Assembly: GCF_900105725.1 (NCBI RefSeq) | Contig: NZ_FNLM01000034.1 | Span: 3,100,001-3,164,000, forward strand | Length of the DNA: 64,000 nt | Direction: 5' to 3' | Origin: Gordonia westfalica | Lineage (GTDB): Bacteria > Actinomycetota > Actinomycetes > Mycobacteriales > Mycobacteriaceae | Part shown: positions 59,485 to 64,000 of the stretch, in pieces | Numbering within the stretch: position 1 is the stretch's first letter | Layout: the number at the start of each line of letters is the position of its first letter | Notes under the pieces: generated by a model | Database searches by the model: none | Seen by the model: only the letters and a program-made list of their open reading frames with translations | Told to the model about the DNA's origin: nothing | Program-made: the position numbers and the translations under genes

Positions 59485-61255
59485 TGGTCACCGCCTGCGC
59501 GTGGGCGATCTCGCGGTAGATCTCGCTGTCGGCACGCAGGGTGTCATCGGTGCCGACGGCCACGAGACGGCCGTCCTCCAGCACACCGATGACATCGGCG
59601 TGCCGCACCGACGAGACCCGCTGCGCCGCGATCAGAACCGTTGCCTCCGGGTGCGCGCGCCGCATGTTGTCGATGACCTGCTGCTCGGTGTCGACGTCGA
59701 GCGCACTGAACGGGTCGTCGAGCACATACAGCGCGGGCCGGCGGAGAATCGCGCGGGCCAGGGCCAGACGCTGACGCTGACCTCCGGAGAAGTTGCGTCC
59801 CTCCTGGGAGACCGTGGCGGACAGTCCGCCGGGGCGCGCGGCGACGAAGTCGTGGGCCGCGGCCACCTCGAGGGCCTTCCACAGCTCGGCGTCGGTGGCG
59901 CCGGGCCGTCCGATCCGCAGGTTGTCGGCGACGGTACCGGTCACCAGCGAGGCGCCCTGCCCGACGAACGCCGTCCGCGCCCGCACCCAGGCCGGTGCCA
60001 GGCCGGTCACGTCCGCGCCGTCCCACCGCACCGCGCCGTCGTCGGGGTCGGCGAACCGCAACGGCAACGAGAGCAGCGTCGACTTCCCACTGCCCGTCCC
60101 GCCCAGCAGACCGGTGACGGTACCGGCGGCGCACGTCAGCGAGACCGCGTCGACCGCCGGGGCGTCGGCGCCGGGAAACCCGACGGTCACGGAGTCGAAG
60201 ACCACGGCGGGTGCGGGCGATGTCGCATCGTCACCGGCGTCACCGGGTTCGAGCACCTCGGTGTCGAGTACCTCGACGATGCGGCCCGCGCTGGTGACCG
60301 CACGCGGGATGACACCGGCGACCACGGTCAGCAACGACACGGCGAGCAGGATCTGGCCGAGGTATCCGACAGCGGCCGCGATCTGGCCGACCTGCATCTG
60401 ACCCCGGTCCACGAAGATCGCGCCCAGGGCGGCCACCGCCACCCCGGCGAGATTGGACACCACGGTCACGGTCGGGAGCAGCAACACCTGGGTCCGGCCG
60501 AGCCGCAGCGCCACGTCGGTGAGTTCGTCGTTCTCCACGGCGAACCGGGCCCGCTCGCGGTCCTCGCGCCGAAACGTCCTGATCACCGCGATCCCGCGCA
60601 GCTGTTCGCGCAACACCCGATTGATGACGTCGAGCCGGCGCTGGAGGCGACCGGCCCACGGTACGAGGCGGCGTACGAGCAGACCGACCAGCACGACCAG
60701 GAGCAGCCCGGCGACGAGGATCACCGGGGCCATCTGCCATGCCTGCGAGACGGAGAGCACCAGCGCACCGAACAGCATCAGCGGAGCGGTCACGACAACC
60801 GTGAGGGCGATGAACAGGAAACCCTGGATCTGTCCGACATCGCCGGTGGACCTGGTCAGCAGACTGGACAACCCCAGCCGCGCGACCTGCTGATCGGTGA
60901 ACGTGCCGATCCGGTCGTTGACCCCGCTCCGCAGATCCCGTGCGGCTTTCGCCGACAGATGTGAGGCGAGATAGGTGGCTCCGATGGCGAACACGAGATT
61001 GGCCACGGCCACCACGACCATCATGAGTCCCACGAATTCGATGGTGTCCACATCGCCGCGGAGAATTCCGTCGTCGATGATCGCGGCGTTGAGGGCCGGT
61101 TGGGCCAGCGAGGTGAACACGCTCGCGAGTTGGCAGGCCACGAATCCCGCGACCACCCACGGTGACGCCCGGAGTGCGGAGCCGACGAGCCGGAAAAGCG
61201 CTCGCACCTCATCCTTGTTCAACGACGGGGCGTTCAACGACGGGGCAAGGGGCAT
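59477..61255 (-). CDS. ABC exporter, subunit with degenerate ATP site
   Basis: 592 residues with the same transmembrane-plus-ATPase order. Walker A GGTGSGKS and signature NFSGGQRQ are good. The catalytic Glu is Asp (LDDPFSALD) and the H-loop His is Gln (IAAQRVSS). The altered site would face the poor signature of the partner, giving one working and one dead ATP site, as in TM287/288-type heterodimers. A 15-base tandem repeat (61217-61246) doubles residues APSLN near the start. Confidence 0.88.
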   Translation of the reverse strand: MPLAPSLNAPSLNKDEVRALFRLVGSALRASPWVVAGFVACQLASVFTSLAQPALNAAIIDDGILRGDVDTIEFVGLMMVVVAVANLVFAIGATYLASHLSAKAARDLRSGVNDRIGTFTDQQVARLGLSSLLTRSTGDVGQIQGFLFIALTVVVTAPLMLFGALVLSVSQAWQMAPVILVAGLLLVVLVGLLVRRLVPWAGRLQRRLDVINRVLREQLRGIAVIRTFRREDRERARFAVENDELTDVALRLGRTQVLLLPTVTVVSNLAGVAVAALGAIFVDRGQMQVGQIAAAVGYLGQILLAVSLLTVVAGVIPRAVTSAGRIVEVLDTEVLEPGDAGDDATSPAPAVVFDSVTVGFPGADAPAVDAVSLTCAAGTVTGLLGGTGSGKSTLLSLPLRFADPDDGAVRWDGADVTGLAPAWVRARTAFVGQGASLVTGTVADNLRIGRPGATDAELWKALEVAAAHDFVAARPGGLSATVSQEGRNFSGGQRQRLALARAILRRPALYVLDDPFSALDVDTEQQVIDNMRRAHPEATVLIAAQRVSSVRHADVIGVLEDGRLVAVGTDDTLRADSEIYREIAHAQAVTNA

Positions 61256-61296
61256 CGGGCGAGATCACTCCGAACTGGAAACGGAAACAGGGAGAA

Positions 61297-61320
61297 ATCG
61301 GCGTCGAATATCGGCGTCGA
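61297..61320. repeat. Direct repeat ATCGGCGTCGA upstream of the ABC operon
   Basis: Two identical 11-base copies (61297-61307 and 61310-61320), 13 bases apart, lie in the 195-base gap between the divergent ABC and GNAT genes. A possible regulator site; nothing else stands out in the gap. Confidence 0.45.
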
Positions 61321-61450
61321 CACATTGCCGCCTCACACACCGGAAAATGGTCGCCAGGCGGTTGTGAAGTCTACAGATCGTCTTCTCCCGCACTGCCCGA
61401 ACGCGGCGGAAGGACGCCTCCCCGGTTTCGCGGTGTGCTGATATGTAGCG

Positions 61451-62080
61451 GTGACGCACGGCATTCAGGCATCGAAGAACGGATCACGCCCCCTGACGGA
61501 ATCCGATCGGGAAAGCGCACTCGACCTGCTCGAGAACGGTCTGCGCGAGACTCCGATGTACAGCTGGCTACTCGGGGACGACGCATCGGCGCAGGCCTAT
61601 CGGTGGTACGGCGAAGTTCTCTTCGCCGAACATCGCCATGGGATTCGGGGTGTTTTCGACGATGCGGACACCCTCATCGCGCTCATCGCGACATCCGATC
61701 CGGAACGTCCGGCCGGTAACGTCGACGACGATCTGAAGGCCCGCATCCGCCAATACGTCCGTGCGCTCGACGGATTCACCGACCGGTTCACCGAACTGCG
61801 CCGCACACAGAAGGACGCCGCGGTCGACGACCGCGCGATCGAGATCCTCTTCGCCCTCGTGCATCCGGATCATCGACGCGGCGGCACACTGACCGCCCTG
61901 GTCGACGAGGTCGTGGACCGGGGTCGTCGGGAGGATCTTCCCGTGGTCGCCGGCACCGCCGACGCCACGATGTCGGAGTTCTACGTCCGCAAGTGGGATG
62001 CGCTCGTCCGCGGCGAATTCACGCTCACCGACGGGCCCACGGTGTGGATCCACCGCGTCGCCCCGCCGGGAGAACGATGA
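61451..62080 (+). CDS. GNAT-family acetyltransferase
   Basis: 209 residues from a GTG at 61451. The acetyl-CoA loop is read in IEILFALVHPDHRRGGTLTA. The N terminus (LTESDRESALDLLENGLRET) is typical of the family. The acceptor is unknown. It converges on the DUF2993 gene with 19 bases between. Confidence 0.75.
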   Translation: MTHGIQASKNGSRPLTESDRESALDLLENGLRETPMYSWLLGDDASAQAYRWYGEVLFAEHRHGIRGVFDDADTLIALIATSDPERPAGNVDDDLKARIRQYVRALDGFTDRFTELRRTQKDAAVDDRAIEILFALVHPDHRRGGTLTALVDEVVDRGRREDLPVVAGTADATMSEFYVRKWDALVRGEFTLTDGPTVWIHRVAPPGER

Positions 62081-62099
62081 GAGGCGAACCGCCCGCCGA

Positions 62100-63223
62100 T
62101 CAGACCGAGCAGCCCGATTCCTGGTTGCCGGTCATCTCGTTGGTCAGCTGGACATCCGAGCCGCTGATCGCGAACTCGAGTCCGGTGTCGGTGACCTTCA
62201 GCTGATCGACCTGGACCTCGTCGAAGAACGGCCCTAGCGCCGACGTCGTGATCTGGTCGACGATCTGCTGCGCGAAGTCCGGCGGGATGCCGAAGACCAG
62301 TGCGCTGGCCTTGACGACCTCGAACTCGACCCGGCCGTCCTTCAGGACGGGCTTGATCGTCGCCGACACCGGGACCGAGAAGAACATCACCGGGAAGCCG
62401 GCCTGCACCTCGAAGGTGCCGTCGGCGGCGTTGCCGGTGATCGACTCGACCGCACCGGCCGGGCCCGCACCGTTGCCGGTGCTCTGACCGTCGGCACCCG
62501 GCGCGCTCTCCTTGCTGAGTTCGACGATCCGCTCGTACGGGATGAAGCCGTCACCGTTGAGGGTGCGGATGTCGGTGCTGCTGCTGTCGCCGGAGATGCC
62601 GTCGGCCCGCATGTGCAGACGCACTCCGTCCGCGCCCGAACTGTCCTTCGTGTCGACCTGCACGTACGGGATGTCTCCGGTGCCCTGCAGGATGATCGGC
62701 TTGCGGCTCAGCGACACCGAGGTGGGCACGCCCGTGAGGCCGCTGAACGAATCCTCGAGGCAGCCCGTCACCTTGTTGCGCAGATAGAGTTCGCTGCCGA
62801 CCGCGCCGATGACCACGAGGAGCAGCACGGCGACCGCGCTGAGGGCCACGATCTTCTTGGTGCTGCGATTCTTGCGCGGCGACGTGAGCACCGGACCGCT
62901 CCCCTGAGCCTCGAGCGGTGCACTCGAGTCGTCGCCGTAGGGTGTCTCGCCCGGCGGGAACTGAGCGGTACCCGGCACGTTCGAATACGCCTGTGTCCCG
63001 GGGGCGATCGGAGTCGTCGCGAACTGTTCGGTCTCGCCGGTGTCGGTGGCGCCCGTGCCGGCGTTCACCCCGGCGGGGTCGGCGGCAGGATCGGTGGGGC
63101 CGGGTCCGCTGGTGCCGAATCGCTGCCGGGCACCGGCCGCCACTCGTCACCGGAAGACGCAGAGGAATCGTGCGACTCGCCCTGGGCTCGGGGGTCGTCA
63201 CCGGGAGTCTTGTTGTCGCTCAT
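62100..63223 (-). pseudogene. DUF2993 (LmeA-like) membrane-anchored protein, apparent frameshift
   Basis: The main part, from about 63143, has a Pro/Gly/Thr-rich cytosolic region, one membrane helix (KKIVALSAVAVLLLVVIGAV) and a DUF2993 domain. The best start is the ATG at 63223 (MSDNKTPGDDPRAQGES), which overlaps the nitrilase stop as ATGA. That frame breaks after EWRPVPG. Adding one base near 63121-63130 would give PVPGQRFGTSG and join both parts (about 374 residues). True mutation or sequence error; a GTG start at 63143 is the fallback. Confidence 0.65.
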
Positions 63224-64000
63224 GGGTTCCGTCCTCGGTCGTCGGACTCTCGGAGCCGCTCGCCGGCGGGTGCCACCTGGCTGTGCACCGCACCGCCGAC
63301 CGGCAGCGTTCGCTCGTTGGCGAGGACCGCCAGTTGTGTACGAGCCTTCTCGACCCGTTCCAGGTCGAGGTCATGAACATCAACCTGGACCGTCTCGGGG
63401 TATGCGGCGACCACCGTACCGAAGGGGTCTGTGATTTGGCTGTGTCCGATCCCGGTCGGAGCCCCGGATTCGGCGACCGCCTCGTCCGGTGGAAGCGCCT
63501 GGCCGACCGCGACGACGAACGTCGTGGAATCCAGCGCACGAGCCGTGGCGAGCACCTCCCACTGATGGATCTTGCCCGGGCCCGCACCCCAGGACGTGGG
63601 CACCACGATGACCTGTGCGCCGCGTCGTGCGAGGTTCGTGAACAGGGCGGGGAACCTGATGTCGTAGCAGGTCGCGACTCCCACGGTGACCCCGTCGACG
63701 TCGAAGGTCAGCGGCTCCTCGCCGGCGGCGACGGTCTTGGACTCGCGGAACCCGAAGGCGTCGTAGAGATGCAGTTTGTCGTACGCCTGGCGCGCTCCGT
63801 CCGGATGCGCGACGAGGACCGTGTTGAACACGCGACCGTCATTCGACGGGGTGAACATCCCGGCCACCACCGTCACCCCGGCCGACGCCGCGACCTCCGA
63901 CACCCCACGGGCCCACGGTCCGTCGAGATCCTCCGCCACCGGCTTCAGCGGCACACCGAACCGGCACATCGTCGCCTCGGGGAACACCACCAACCGCGCC
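63220..64000 (-). CDS. Carbon-nitrogen hydrolase (nitrilase family), 5' end outside window
   Basis: 260 codons are visible and the frame is open at base 64000. The catalytic triad is complete: Glu in VVFPEATM, Lys in YDKLHLYD, Cys in ATCYDIRFP. Members hydrolyse amides such as omega-amidated 2-oxoacids or deaminated glutathione (Nit1/YafV type). The fold is that class, but the substrate is not settled. It is translationally coupled to the DUF2993 gene. Confidence 0.88.
   Translation of the reverse strand, partial: ARLVVFPEATMCRFGVPLKPVAEDLDGPWARGVSEVAASAGVTVVAGMFTPSNDGRVFNTVLVAHPDGARQAYDKLHLYDAFGFRESKTVAAGEEPLTFDVDGVTVGVATCYDIRFPALFTNLARRGAQVIVVPTSWGAGPGKIHQWEVLATARALDSTTFVVAVGQALPPDEAVAESGAPTGIGHSQITDPFGTVVAAYPETVQVDVHDLDLERVEKARTQLAVLANERTLPVGGAVHSQVAPAGERLRESDDRGRNP

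Noticed and set aside
1-64000. CRISPR arrays, insertion sequences, rRNA
   Set aside because: I saw no regularly spaced repeats, transposase genes or rRNA-like sequence on reading the window.

Overview
The window is part of a high-GC actinobacterial chromosome. It holds most of an integrated temperate siphovirus (bases 1 to about 42,930) and then ordinary host genes (about 42,934 to 64,000). A mycolic-acid bacterium is indicated by the host's Ag85-like mycolyltransferase and by the phage's lysin B (mycolylarabinogalactan esterase) and LGFP-repeat endolysin. I think Gordonia is the most likely genus, on gene style only; the sequence does not prove it.

Prophage, late half (1-22,583, all minus strand, read right to left). 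The order is HNH endonuclease, small and large terminase, portal, ClpP-type protease/scaffold, decoration protein, major capsid, head-tail connectors, tail terminator, major tail protein, tail-assembly chaperones joined by a -1 frameshift, a 1,847-residue tape measure with two cell-wall-hydrolase-like domains, distal tail proteins, and a lysis cassette (endolysin, holin, two further membrane proteins, lysin B). Lysin B runs off the left edge. The left attachment site and the integrase must lie further left.

Prophage, early half (22,584-42,486, minus strand). About 50 mostly small genes are packed with 1-11 base overlaps. Recognisable members are a DnaD-like replication protein with iteron-like repeats inside it, a RuvC-like resolvase, a RecE/YqaJ exonuclease with a RecT annealase, a DnaQ-like exonuclease, a DNA methyltransferase, HNH nucleases, DUF4326 and ASCH proteins, a lipoprotein and many zinc-ribbon proteins. 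The first gene of the operon encodes an excisionase/MerR-like protein.

Immunity and attachment. Only one prophage gene points right: an XRE-type repressor (42,595-42,927). Its 3' end and stop codon lie inside a tRNA-Thr(TGT) gene on the opposite strand, which is the right attachment site. No integrase sits beside it. This is the layout expected of an integration-dependent immunity switch, in which insertion trims the repressor. Three copies of one operator-like motif lie between the repressor and the divergent early operon.

Host part. The genes are a RidA-like protein, a ThrE exporter, otsA-otsB trehalose synthesis, a transglutaminase-like protein, a frameshifted ROK regulator, a short-chain dehydrogenase, an L,D-transpeptidase, an XRE-cupin regulator divergent from a methyltransferase/thioredoxin-reductase-like fusion, deoC, purU, an Ag85-like mycolyltransferase, a 37-residue peptide gene with its own Shine-Dalgarno and hairpin, a heterodimeric ABC exporter, a GNAT enzyme, a DUF2993 protein that also appears frameshifted, and a carbon-nitrogen hydrolase cut by the right edge.
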